Below, piece by piece: positions 47,820 through 55,656 of a DNA stretch of 64,000 bases. The stretch is from Anaerolineales bacterium UBA2200 (GTDB lineage Bacteria > Chloroflexota > Anaerolineae > UBA2200). The stretch's first letter is position 1. Every line of letters starts with the position of its first letter. Under the pieces are notes generated by a model that was not told the origin of the DNA, did no database searches, and was given only the letters and a program-made list of their open reading frames with translations. Position numbers and translations under genes: made by a program. The DNA is taken from positions 18,842 to 82,841 of the forward strand of contig DCVA01000003.1 of NCBI GenBank assembly GCA_002327925.1, given 5' to 3'.

Positions 47820-48182
47820 ATGGCGGATGGCAGGGAGCTGATCGAGGAAACGTATCAGATCATCATCAATCTGACCGGAAATGTGGGCAACATCGTGAAC
47901 GGCCTCTCGGCCGACGAGGCGGTCGAGTTCAAGTCCGAACTGGAGGCGGCCATGAAATGGGTCAAGCTGTGCCGCGACAAGGTGTGGCTGCGCGGCAAGC
48001 AGGGAACCGACATGGCCCAGGACTGCCTGGATTCTGCCAAGCGACTCGAGGTCATTGCGGTCTCCAACTCAAGCGGAGAAGCAGCTGACGCCGGGGCTGC
48101 TGTGGAGGGAGTTGCCGACCTGTCGCTGCGTCTGGAGACGCTGGCGCGGCTGATCGCCAGCAAAGTCCAGGTATTGACCTAG
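47820..48182 (+). CDS. Small helical protein of unknown function
   Basis: A 120-aa protein I do not recognise. It is predicted all-helical (ELIEETYQIIINLTGNVGNIV; ADEAVEFKSELEAAMKWVKLCRDKVWL; DLSLRLETLARLIASKVQVL), with two Cys (~53 and ~70) and no membrane segment. AAGGAGCGAGGAAGCG lies before the ATG. It begins 34 bases after the CobW-like gene and is presumably co-transcribed with it; a partner protein or metal-related accessory is one guess. A 381-base structured gap follows. Confidence 0.7.
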   Translation: MADGRELIEETYQIIINLTGNVGNIVNGLSADEAVEFKSELEAAMKWVKLCRDKVWLRGKQGTDMAQDCLDSAKRLEVIAVSNSSGEAADAGAAVEGVADLSLRLETLARLIASKVQVLT

Positions 48183-48563
48183 TCCGACAGTTCAACGGTA
48201 GGCGGAGGGAAAAGAGGGCCAGCACCCAGAGACCAGAGAGTTGCGCTGCCAGTGCAACCTCCGACCCATAACCTCCCCCGGGGAGGGCTAGGCGCCAGGG
48301 CACGGTGAGCAATCGCCATACCTGCCATTCTCGCAAAGGAGGCAACCAGAGCTGTGGTACCGTCTTCTCGACGGTTCATCGCTCGCGTTGCCTCCTGTGC
48401 GTTCCGAGGATGCCGGGCCACACGAGACGGAAGGAGGACGACCCGCGCCCATTTCACTGAGGAACCGTGTCGCTGTTGCGCGCAGCAGTCAAGCTACCCC
48501 GAAGCAGTCCCTCCCGCCCGGCGGGAGTGAGAGTCAAGCTCGACGAAAGGAGCCGAATACCAC
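48183..48563 (+). ncRNA. Structured 381-base region upstream of the AOR operon (candidate leader RNA/riboswitch)
   Basis: No gene is visible. Three strong inverted repeats stand out: CCTCCCC-C-GGGGAGG at 48272-48286; an outer 10-base stem AGGAGGCAAC (48337-48346) / GTTGCCTCCT (48387-48396) enclosing an inner ACCGTC / GACGGT hairpin (48359-48375); and CTCCCGCC-C-GGCGGGAG shortly before the ribosome site of the DUF362 gene. No clear sigma70 promoter was found. Given the tungsten-enzyme gene downstream, a molybdenum/tungsten-cofactor riboswitch is the natural hypothesis, but I cannot match its consensus by eye. Confidence 0.4.
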
Positions 48564-50144
48564 ATGGCAAGTCCAGTCTTCTATATGAATGACCGCGCCA
48601 ACTCGCTTCCGGAAAGTCTCAAATTCAAAGCGGTCAAGGTATTCCGGGATGCGGGCCTCGGAGAGCTGTTCAAGCCCGGTGACACGGTAGGCGTCAAGAT
48701 CCACATGGGCGAATACGGCAACACGATGAACCTCCGGCCGCAGATGATTCGCTCCATCGTGGAAGAGATCAAGAAGCTCAAGGGCAAGCCGGTTGTCGTT
48801 GATTGCACCACGATCGCCTTCAACGAGTACACATCACGCGGCACCAAAGAGGACATGCTCTGGACTGCAGCCCGCCATGGCATGACCGAAGAGACGTTGA
48901 GCTGCCCGATCTGGGTGTGCGATGGGGACTACGGCCTGGACGACGTCAAGGTCGAAATCCCTCACGGCACCTTCCTGAAGCACACGTACATGGGCAAGCA
49001 GCTCAAGGACCTCGATGCGATGATTGTGGTCACCCACTTCAAAGGGCATCCGATGGGCGTTTTCGGCGGCGCCATGAAGAACGTGGGCATTGGCTGCGGG
49101 TCCAAGCGCGGCAAACTCTGCACGCACCTGCTGAACCATCCGGACTATGGACGCCTTGCCTGGACCGTGAATCCCAAGGCCGTGGAGGCAGCGCAGCAGG
49201 GAGAGAAGCCATCGGTGCTCGACCGGTTCATCTCCAACTGTCCGTTTGGAGCACCCTCGGTAAAGGACGGCGTGTTCCAGACCGACACGGATCGCTGCCA
49301 TCAGTGCGCAAGCTGCTTCGGCCCGGCGCTCTTCTCGGGGATTCTCGCGCCCCCTCCCGAGATCATGCGGTTCTGGGCCATCACCATCCCTGATGCATTC
49401 TCCGGCTACGTCCATGCCATCGGCAAGAACAAGGTTGGCTACGTCACCTATGGCATAGACATCACACCCTGGTGCGATTGCGTCAACTTCCACGACCGCC
49501 AGCTGGTTCCCAATATGGGCGTCTTTGCCTCCAAGGATCCAGTAGCCATCGACATGGCCTGCCTGGAGATGGCGGAGGCATCCGCCGGCATGCCCGGCTC
49601 CAAGGCAGACGACTTTGGCTTCGGCGACCCAGGCACAGAGCGCTTCACCAACCTCAGCAGTATGGCCACGGTCAGCCAGTGGGCGCAGATCCACTCGGGC
49701 ATCTACAACGGTCTGGGAACGTCAGAGTATGAACTGATAACCTCCAAGCCGGCGCCGGAGTTCGACTTCTGGATGCCCAAGTACAGCCCGGAAAAACCGT
49801 GGGGCCTGGTGAACCGCAAGGGCCTGCACGGCGGCGAGTGGAAGCCCGAGTATCCGTACACCCACGACCGACCCAAGATCTCCCTGGCCGAGGCGAGCCT
49901 CAAGCCCAAGGGCAAGGCCAGCGAGCGCGAACTCCAAGCCGGAGACAGGCTCGCTGCGCAGGCCGCAAGCAGAGAGAGCCGCGAGCCGCGAAAACGAAAC
50001 GGAGGAAATGATGAACGGCGGATATGTCGGAAAGATGCTCTTTGTGGACCTCAGCAAGGGCACCACAGAGACTCAGGAGCTAACGGAAGGCCTGGCCAAG
50101 AATTTCATCGGTGGCTACGGCATCGGGGCCCGGGTACTCTATGA
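48564..50144 (+). CDS. DUF362 domain (iron-sulfur) protein, 3' end running into the AOR gene
   Basis: A protein of 526 aa as open. The DUF362 core is evident: KIHMGEYGNTMNLRPQMIRSIVEEI, VVVDCTTIA, VTHFKGHPMGVFGGAMKNVGIGCGSKRGK, and a Cys set DRCHQCASCFGP (~250) with WCDCVNF. These proteins are thought to bind Fe-S clusters and often accompany oxidoreductases as electron carriers. AAAGGAG lies 12 bases before the ATG. The frame passes the AOR start and continues for ~134 bases; the last ~45 residues are translated from AOR coding sequence and are unlikely to be meaningful. Either the gene truly overlaps, or a stop near 50005 was lost or misread. Confidence 0.82.
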   Translation: MASPVFYMNDRANSLPESLKFKAVKVFRDAGLGELFKPGDTVGVKIHMGEYGNTMNLRPQMIRSIVEEIKKLKGKPVVVDCTTIAFNEYTSRGTKEDMLWTAARHGMTEETLSCPIWVCDGDYGLDDVKVEIPHGTFLKHTYMGKQLKDLDAMIVVTHFKGHPMGVFGGAMKNVGIGCGSKRGKLCTHLLNHPDYGRLAWTVNPKAVEAAQQGEKPSVLDRFISNCPFGAPSVKDGVFQTDTDRCHQCASCFGPALFSGILAPPPEIMRFWAITIPDAFSGYVHAIGKNKVGYVTYGIDITPWCDCVNFHDRQLVPNMGVFASKDPVAIDMACLEMAEASAGMPGSKADDFGFGDPGTERFTNLSSMATVSQWAQIHSGIYNGLGTSEYELITSKPAPEFDFWMPKYSPEKPWGLVNRKGLHGGEWKPEYPYTHDRPKISLAEASLKPKGKASERELQAGDRLAAQAASRESREPRKRNGGNDERRICRKDALCGPQQGHHRDSGANGRPGQEFHRWLRHRGPGTL

Positions 50145-51879
50145 CCGGATGAAAGGCGGAGTCGATCCGCTGGGGCCGGACAACATCCTCGGCTTCGTCA
50201 CCGGTCCCCTGACCGGTACGGGGGCGTTGTTTGGCAGCCGGTACATGATCGTGCACAAGTCGCCCGTCACAGGCGGTTGGAATGACGCGAATTCGGGCGG
50301 CTACTTTGGCCCGGAACTGAAGAAGGCCGGCTTTGATGCCGTCTTCTTCTCGGGGGCAGCGAAGAAGCCAGTGTACCTGTGGGTGCAGGACGGCAGGGCC
50401 GAAATCCGCGATGCCAGGAAGCTGTGGGGCAAGGACAGCGTCGAGACCGTGGAGGAGCTGATCGCCGAGACGGGTGCGAAGAAGCTGCGCGCTTCGGTTA
50501 TCGGACCTGCCGGCGAAAAGCTCTCTCTGATGGCCTGCCCGATCAACGAGACGCACCGCGCACCCGGCCGCGGCGGTGGCGGCGCTGTGATGGGCTCAAA
50601 GAAGCTCAAGGCAATCGTCGCGCTGGGATCCGGCGAGATTCGTGTGGCCAACCCAGCCGCCTTCAAGGCAACAACCCGCGCCGTCACCGCGCACATGAAG
50701 ACCGATCCCATGGCGCAGATGGTGGTGGGCGCTTTCTCCGAGTACGGAACAGGAGCCGGTACGGGTATGTCGGCTCTCAGCGGCGACTCGCCGGTGAAGA
50801 ACTGGGGCGGCGTGGGTATCGTGGACTTTGGCGAAGAGGCGGCGATGAAAGTCAGCTGCCCGACCTTCGATGCCCAGTTCAAGACCAAGAAGTACGCCTG
50901 CGCCTTTTGCCCGCTGGGCTGCGGAGCCGAGTACAAGGCGGACCAGTGCAAATGGCCGGTCGGCGAGACGGAACGCCCCGAGTACGAGACTATGGCCGCC
51001 TTCGGCAGCCTGTGCCTGAACTCGGACGTGGACTCGATCATCAAGTGCAACCATATCTGCAACCGCTACGGACTGGACACCATCTCTGTCGGAGGGACGG
51101 TTGCCTGGGCCATCGAGTGCTATGAGAACGGCTTGTTCAGCAAAGCAGACACGGGCGGCATAGAGCTCAAGTGGGGCAATGCAGACGCTATCGTGGCCAT
51201 CACCCAGGCGATTGCCGAATCCAGCGATTTTGGCAAGATTCTGGCCCTCGGTTCGGCCGCTGCGGCGGAAAAGCTTGGCAAGGGCAAGCAGTTCCTGAAC
51301 ACAGTGCGCGGCATCGAGGCGCCCATGCACGACCCCAAGCTCGGACCCGGGTTCGCCCGCACCTACCAGTATGACCCCACGCCCGCGCGGCACGTCAAGG
51401 GCGGAACCGGCATGATGCAGATGCAGGACCCCAGCCCGGGCAAGTACAATGCAACGGGAACCTCCTTCATGGACATGATGGTCAGCACTACGTTCGAAGT
51501 GCTCAACTGCACAGGCCTTTGCCTCTTCGGCATGTATGCCTCACCGCAGGATTTCACCCGCCGGTACATGGAGGCTGCCACTGGCTGGAATTTCAAGTCG
51601 CAGGACAGCTTCCGCGCGGGAATGCGCGTGATGAATATGCGGCATGTCTTCAACCTGCGCGAGGGTCTGAAGCCAAAGGATTGGGTGATTCCGCCGCGCC
51701 TTGTGGGCGAGCCACCGCAGACCGAGGGGCCGCTCGCCGGGATCACCATCAAGCACAAGCAACTTGCCGCCAACTTCTTCAACGGGATGGGCTGGGACCC
51801 CAAGACGGGCAAGCCCAGCAGAATCATACTGGAGTTGATCGGAGGCATGGAGGACGTGGCAGAGGAGCTCTACGGTTAG
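50011..51879 (+). CDS. Tungsten-containing aldehyde:ferredoxin oxidoreductase (AOR family)
   Basis: A 622-aa cytosolic oxidoreductase, full length. The N-terminal cofactor-binding domain has GGYVGKMLFVDLSKG, FIGGYGIGARVLYD, GFVTGPLTGTGALFGSRY and the WNDANSGGYFGPELKKAGFDAVFFSGAA stretch. The 4Fe-4S ligands are CAFCPLGC (~297-304) and a distant Cys (LNCTGLC, ~498). It binds a bis-pyranopterin tungsten cofactor and oxidises aldehydes to acids, reducing ferredoxin; the aldehyde is unknown. Of two adjacent ATGs, 50011 is better spaced from GGAGG. It lies after DUF362 and before an epimerase and a ThiS/MoaD-like protein, the usual AOR neighbourhood. Confidence 0.95.
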   Translation: MNGGYVGKMLFVDLSKGTTETQELTEGLAKNFIGGYGIGARVLYDRMKGGVDPLGPDNILGFVTGPLTGTGALFGSRYMIVHKSPVTGGWNDANSGGYFGPELKKAGFDAVFFSGAAKKPVYLWVQDGRAEIRDARKLWGKDSVETVEELIAETGAKKLRASVIGPAGEKLSLMACPINETHRAPGRGGGGAVMGSKKLKAIVALGSGEIRVANPAAFKATTRAVTAHMKTDPMAQMVVGAFSEYGTGAGTGMSALSGDSPVKNWGGVGIVDFGEEAAMKVSCPTFDAQFKTKKYACAFCPLGCGAEYKADQCKWPVGETERPEYETMAAFGSLCLNSDVDSIIKCNHICNRYGLDTISVGGTVAWAIECYENGLFSKADTGGIELKWGNADAIVAITQAIAESSDFGKILALGSAAAAEKLGKGKQFLNTVRGIEAPMHDPKLGPGFARTYQYDPTPARHVKGGTGMMQMQDPSPGKYNATGTSFMDMMVSTTFEVLNCTGLCLFGMYASPQDFTRRYMEAATGWNFKSQDSFRAGMRVMNMRHVFNLREGLKPKDWVIPPRLVGEPPQTEGPLAGITIKHKQLAANFFNGMGWDPKTGKPSRIILELIGGMEDVAEELYG

Positions 51880-52052
51880 GCCATCCGGGTAGATGGACCC
51901 CGTCGCGGTGCCGCTGCAATGGGCAACCGCGGGTCGCATGTCTCGACTGGGATGAGCGAGCTGCCGGCCCGGTGCAAGAACCAGGCCGGCAGCCCACGTT
52001 ATCCAGGTCACCTGAGTCGTTCGACGATACTCTGCAACAAGGAGCGAATGGC

Positions 52053-52922
52053 ATGACAAGGGTCCTCCTCACCGGCGGCGCCGGTGGCGTGGGAAAGGAA
52101 CTGGCCTCTGTACTCATGGAGCACGGCTATGCGGTGCGCATCTTTGACCTGCCCTTCATGGATTTCAGTGCGTTCGAGGGCGTGGACAACGTTGAGGTCC
52201 TCAAGGGAGACATCGGCGATGTGCCTACCGTCCATGCGGCCCTGGAGGGCGTTGAGACGGTCGTGCACCTGGCGGCTCTCCTGCCACCCAACAGCGAGCG
52301 GAATCGCGACAAAACGATGGCTGTGAACGTGCAGGGCACCAAGAATCTGCTGGCCGCCATCCACGCTGCAGGCGGAAAGGCGCGCCTGATTCTCACTTCG
52401 TCCGTGGCCACCTATGGGGACACGACTCGCTCCGATCCGCCGATTCGCAGCTCACACCCGCAAAAACCCATGGACATATACGGGGAGAGCAAGGTGGCGG
52501 CGGAGAAGGCAATCCTGGAGTCGGCAGTCCCTTACACCATCCTGAGGGTATCCGGCATCTCCGTTCCGGCCCTTCTGGATCCGCCGGACACCTGGCCGTT
52601 CCAGCCGGACCAGCGGATGGAGTTCATCAACCGGGCTGATGTGATCGGCGCACTCGTCGCTGCGGTGGAAAGCAGGGCCGCCGTCGATAGGGTCTTTAAC
52701 ATAGCCGGCGGCAAGAGCTGGCAGATGCTCGGTCATGAGTATGCTGAGGCGCTGTGCAGGCTGCTGGATGTACCTGTGGAGAAGACTCACTTTCCCAAGA
52801 CGCCGGGCTGGTGCGACTGGTACGACACGGACGAGTCTCAGGCCACCCTGGGCTATCAACGTACGTCGTTCGCCCAGTTTCTGGAGCTGCTGGACCAGGC
52901 CATTCAGGAGATGCTCGCCTGA
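52053..52922 (+). CDS. NAD-dependent epimerase/dehydratase (extended SDR)
   Basis: A 289-aa Rossmann-fold protein: VLLTGGAGGVGKELASVLME (nucleotide-binding, residue ~4), LKGDIGD, VVHLAALLPP, SSVATYGDT with the catalytic Ser region, and YGESKVAAEKAIL (Tyr-x3-Lys, ~147). It is similar in style to the epimerase at 14 kb but a different subfamily. The ATG at 52053 has AAGGAG eight bases upstream; the longer frame overlaps AOR out of frame. It sits 173 bases after AOR, a gap with no recognisable feature. The substrate is unknown; perhaps the aldehyde or alcohol handled by AOR. Confidence 0.85.
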   Translation: MTRVLLTGGAGGVGKELASVLMEHGYAVRIFDLPFMDFSAFEGVDNVEVLKGDIGDVPTVHAALEGVETVVHLAALLPPNSERNRDKTMAVNVQGTKNLLAAIHAAGGKARLILTSSVATYGDTTRSDPPIRSSHPQKPMDIYGESKVAAEKAILESAVPYTILRVSGISVPALLDPPDTWPFQPDQRMEFINRADVIGALVAAVESRAAVDRVFNIAGGKSWQMLGHEYAEALCRLLDVPVEKTHFPKTPGWCDWYDTDESQATLGYQRTSFAQFLELLDQAIQEMLA

Positions 52923-52998
52923 CTCTCTTGCCTGTGCCCCGGGTAGTCGCTACAATGACCCAACGCTTGTGGGTGGCTGCGTTAGCCGGATCGGGCAG

Positions 52999-53196
52999 AT
53001 GAAGCTTACTTTTCGTGATAGGCTCTGGGAAATTACATGGTCAGATGGAATGACCGCGCGGGAGGCAGTCCTGGCGGCAGGTCTGCGCATGGGCGTGGAC
53101 GTGCACGCCTGGCGCGGCGGCAAGATCCTGCGCCCGGGCGATGAGGTCCGACCGGATGACACCATCAAACTGACCACCGTATTCCATGGCGGCTAG
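52999..53196 (+). CDS. ThiS/MoaD-like ubiquitin-fold sulfur-carrier protein
   Basis: A 65-aa beta-grasp protein: MKLTFRDRLWEITW, then GMTAREAVLAAGL, ILRPGDEVRPDDTIKL, ending TTVFHGG. The C-terminal Gly-Gly is the site of thiocarboxylate formation in ThiS/MoaD. Such proteins often accompany tungsten AORs, probably supplying sulfur for the pyranopterin dithiolene. The ribosome site is weak. It begins 76 bases after the epimerase stop, and its own stop overlaps the possible GTG start of birA by one base. A thiamine role cannot be excluded, but no thi genes are near. Confidence 0.78.
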   Translation: MKLTFRDRLWEITWSDGMTAREAVLAAGLRMGVDVHAWRGGKILRPGDEVRPDDTIKLTTVFHGG

Positions 53197-54029
53197 TGAA
53201 CGGCAGATGCATGGGCTCCGCTGACCTCTCTGTCGCGAAAATCCTCGACGGTCTGGGCACGCGATGCATGGGCCGCCGGGTCCTGCTTTACCGCCGAGTG
53301 GATTCCACCAATGCCCTCGCCAGAACTCTGGCGGCGCAGGGCGAGCAGGAGGGCACCCTGGTGCTCGCTGACGAGCAGACTGCCGGGCGCGGCAGGTTGG
53401 ATCGCCGTTGGATTGCACCGGCCGGCACGTCGCTCCTCCTTTCGTTGATCCTGCGCCCGCCAGTCCAGCCAGAGCATGCCCAGGTGGTGACCATGCTCGC
53501 GGCGCTGGCCCTGAGGGACGCCATCCTGGCCTGCACCGGCCTGACAGCCCGGCTCAAATGGCCGAACGATCTGCTGCTTTCCGGCCGCAAGGCGGGCGGC
53601 ATCCTGACCGAGCTGCGAGTCACAGGGGCAGAGCTGGACTATGCAGTAGTCGGCATCGGGCTCAACGTGAACATGCCTGCGGACGCGCTGCCACCTTCGT
53701 TCGACGCTACCAGCCTGCAGCAGCAGCTTGGTGCGGTTGTGCCGCGGGTGCCCCTTCTACAGGAGCTCCTGCGACGCATCGAAGGGCGTTACGCCGACCT
53801 GGAACAGGGTCGGTGGCCAATAAGCGAGTGGGCCGCGGCCCTGGAGACGATTGGACAGCGCGTGCGGGTGAACTGCGGTACGGAGAGCCACGTCGGCCTT
53901 GCCGAAGCGGTGGACGATTCGGGCGCTCTGCACCTCCGTCTCGACAACGGATGCTTACTCGGCCTCGCTGCAGGAGACGCCTGTCCGGCCACGCACCCGG
54001 ACGGGCCACCCACCGGCGGAGCCCGCTGA
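53196..54029 (+). CDS. birA: Biotin--[acetyl-CoA-carboxylase] ligase (monofunctional)
   Basis: A 277-aa enzyme activating biotin as biotinyl-5'-AMP and attaching it to BCCP-type lysines. It shows YRRVDSTNALARTLAAQG, ADEQTAGRGRLDRRWIAPAGTSLLLSLILRP (biotinyl-AMP loop; the last Gly of the usual GRGRxGRxW is Asp here), LKWPNDLLLSGRKAGGILTE (catalytic Lys) and VVGIGLNVN. A C-terminal SH3-like domain follows (~225-270). There is no N-terminal winged helix, so it is not a repressor. The start is GTG at 53196, or the ATG at 53211. It directly follows the ThiS-like gene. Confidence 0.92.
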   Translation: MNGRCMGSADLSVAKILDGLGTRCMGRRVLLYRRVDSTNALARTLAAQGEQEGTLVLADEQTAGRGRLDRRWIAPAGTSLLLSLILRPPVQPEHAQVVTMLAALALRDAILACTGLTARLKWPNDLLLSGRKAGGILTELRVTGAELDYAVVGIGLNVNMPADALPPSFDATSLQQQLGAVVPRVPLLQELLRRIEGRYADLEQGRWPISEWAAALETIGQRVRVNCGTESHVGLAEAVDDSGALHLRLDNGCLLGLAAGDACPATHPDGPPTGGAR

Positions 54030-54120
54030 GCCCCTCGCCGGGGGCTGCCCGTCTTTCTCCTTCCCATCCCGCGCTGTAGTTTATCCGCACATTGATTCTG
54101 TCACCGCCACAACGACCTTC

Positions 54121-54149
54121 TTGACAAATTCTCAATCTTGCACTATATT
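54121..54149 (+). promoter_or_regulatory. Promoter of the DUF2089 operon
   Basis: TTGACA - 17 bases - TATATT, ~60 bases before the ATG at 54209. The birA-to-operon gap (54030-54120) contains nothing else I can identify. Confidence 0.78.
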
Positions 54150-54208
54150 GGATTAAGACATTCTGGAACCTCGTTGTGTACCGCCTCCAACCGAGGCAAG
54201 GAGGTCTC

Positions 54209-54580
54209 ATGCACCCGGTACCCGGTAAGTGTCCGGTCTGCGGTGAGGATCTGACCGTCACTCGCCTGCACTGCCGCAGTTGCGACACATCCCTGGAAGG
54301 GCATTTTGGCCTGGGGCGCTTTTACCAGCTCAATCCCGAGCAACTGCACTTTGTCGAGACGTTTGTGCGCTGCGAGGGCAAGATCAACAAGGTGCAGGAG
54401 GAACTGGGCTTCTCCTACCCCACCGTTCGCAGCCGCCTGCTCGACGTGATTCGCGCGCTCGGATATGAGGTGCGTGAGGAAGCAGCCCTTCCCCCGGACC
54501 AGAGGCGCAGGATTCTCGACGACCTGGCTCAGGGCAAGATCAGCTCCGACGAGGCTGTCCGCCTGTTGCAGGGCGATTAG
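54209..54580 (+). CDS. DUF2089 family zinc-ribbon/HTH protein with C-terminal SHOCT-like module
   Basis: A 123-aa protein. An N-terminal zinc ribbon (CPVC ... CRSC, ~8-25) is followed by a helix-turn-helix-like domain (FYQLNPEQLHFVETFVRCEGKINKVQEELGFSYPTVRSRL, ~38-75). A C-terminal ~25-residue helical pair reads RRILDDLAQGKISSDEAVRLLQ. It probably acts as a DNA-binding regulator of its own operon. AAGGAGGTCTC lies right before the ATG. It is first of five genes; four of the products share the final module. Confidence 0.88.
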   Translation: MHPVPGKCPVCGEDLTVTRLHCRSCDTSLEGHFGLGRFYQLNPEQLHFVETFVRCEGKINKVQEELGFSYPTVRSRLLDVIRALGYEVREEAALPPDQRRRILDDLAQGKISSDEAVRLLQGD

Positions 54581-54602
54581 CTGGCAGAGAGGAGGCAACA
54601 GG

Positions 54603-55649
54603 ATGAAAAGCAAATCCTTCACGCTGGGCCAGAGTCCACGGCTGGTCTTCCTGGCCTGTGCTGGCGACCTGCGTGCTCAAAGCTGGGATCAACCCGAAGT
54701 GCAGCTCCTGCTGGCGCGGGAAGAAGACCTGGCAGCCATACGCTTAAGCGACAGCGGACTGGAAATCTCGGCAACCATGCCGGCCACGGTTCATGTGCCC
54801 CCCGGGGCCAGCATTGTTCTCGAATCGTGTGCCGGTGACCTCCATGCTGCAGGGATTGCCTCCGTCGAGCTACGCAAACACCGTGGCGACGTTTCTCTGC
54901 ACCAGACGGGTAATGTGGAGCTGAACCAGGTGCATGGCGACGTGCTGGTGCATGAAGCCCGCAGTCTACAGCTCGCTGTGATGCATGGCGACCTGCGGGT
55001 CCGCGGTCTGGCGGAAGGGCTGACACTGCGCGACCTGCACGGAGACGTGTCGCTGAAGCACGTGGGAGGTACCAGCACCCTGCAGGGCATTACCGGCGAT
55101 GTCGTCATTCGCGATCCGGTCGGGGGAGTGGATGCCCGTGCCGTGACCGGAGATCTGCGTCTCGCCGGGGCAGTTCGCGCGGGCGAGACCACCATCGAGG
55201 TACTCGGCGATATCTCCCTGTGTCTGGATCAGTCCTCTGACGTGCAAATCGAGCTCGAGGCTAGTCTGGGCCAGGTCCACAGCTCGACGGCGCTTTCCGA
55301 GAGCACCCGGACCGCGCACAGGTTGGAGGGAAAGCTTGGAGAGGGGACCGCGCACCTGTTCGCAAGATCCAACAGTGGCGACATAAGACTCGATTGGGGC
55401 CCGGTCCATGCCGGGCAAAGGCGGGACGATAGTGCGGCCGAGCTCAGCCGGTTCGAGGCCGGCATCGAGCAGAGATCCGATGAGCAGGCAGCCCGCGCTC
55501 GCCGCTGGCGGGCACATTGGCCTGACGCGACCCGGGCAGAGCCGGAGGAGCCTCTCGAAGACGAGCGCCTGGCCATTCTCAAGATGCTGGCTGACGGCAG
55601 GGTCAGCCCTGACCAGGCGGCAGAGCTTTTGCAGGCGATGGAGCCGTAG
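54603..55649 (+). CDS. DUF4097-type beta-helix protein with C-terminal SHOCT-like module
   Basis: A 348-aa protein. Residues ~1-265 form a repetitive beta structure with recurring 'GD[LV]' turns (CAGDLRA, CAGDLHAAG, HRGDVSLH, VHGDVLVHE, MHGDLRVRG, LHGDVSLKH, ITGDVVIRD, VTGDLRLAG), about every 20 residues, as in DUF4097/YvlB-LiaX adhesin-like right-handed helices. A charged linker (Arg/Glu-rich) follows, then DERLAILKMLADGRVSPDQAAELLQ. No signal peptide or membrane span, so it appears cytosolic or peripheral. AGGAGG lies seven bases before the ATG. Second gene of the operon. Confidence 0.85.
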   Translation: MKSKSFTLGQSPRLVFLACAGDLRAQSWDQPEVQLLLAREEDLAAIRLSDSGLEISATMPATVHVPPGASIVLESCAGDLHAAGIASVELRKHRGDVSLHQTGNVELNQVHGDVLVHEARSLQLAVMHGDLRVRGLAEGLTLRDLHGDVSLKHVGGTSTLQGITGDVVIRDPVGGVDARAVTGDLRLAGAVRAGETTIEVLGDISLCLDQSSDVQIELEASLGQVHSSTALSESTRTAHRLEGKLGEGTAHLFARSNSGDIRLDWGPVHAGQRRDDSAAELSRFEAGIEQRSDEQAARARRWRAHWPDATRAEPEEPLEDERLAILKMLADGRVSPDQAAELLQAMEP

Positions 55650-55656
55650 GAGAACA

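Noticed and set aside
48183..48563. Firm call of a Moco/tuco riboswitch
   Set aside because: The stems are real, but I could not match the motif's conserved nucleotides by eye, so it stays a hypothesis.
54465..54602. The longer upstream start of the DUF4097 protein
   Set aside because: It would overlap the DUF2089 gene; the ATG at 54603 has AGGAGG seven bases before it.
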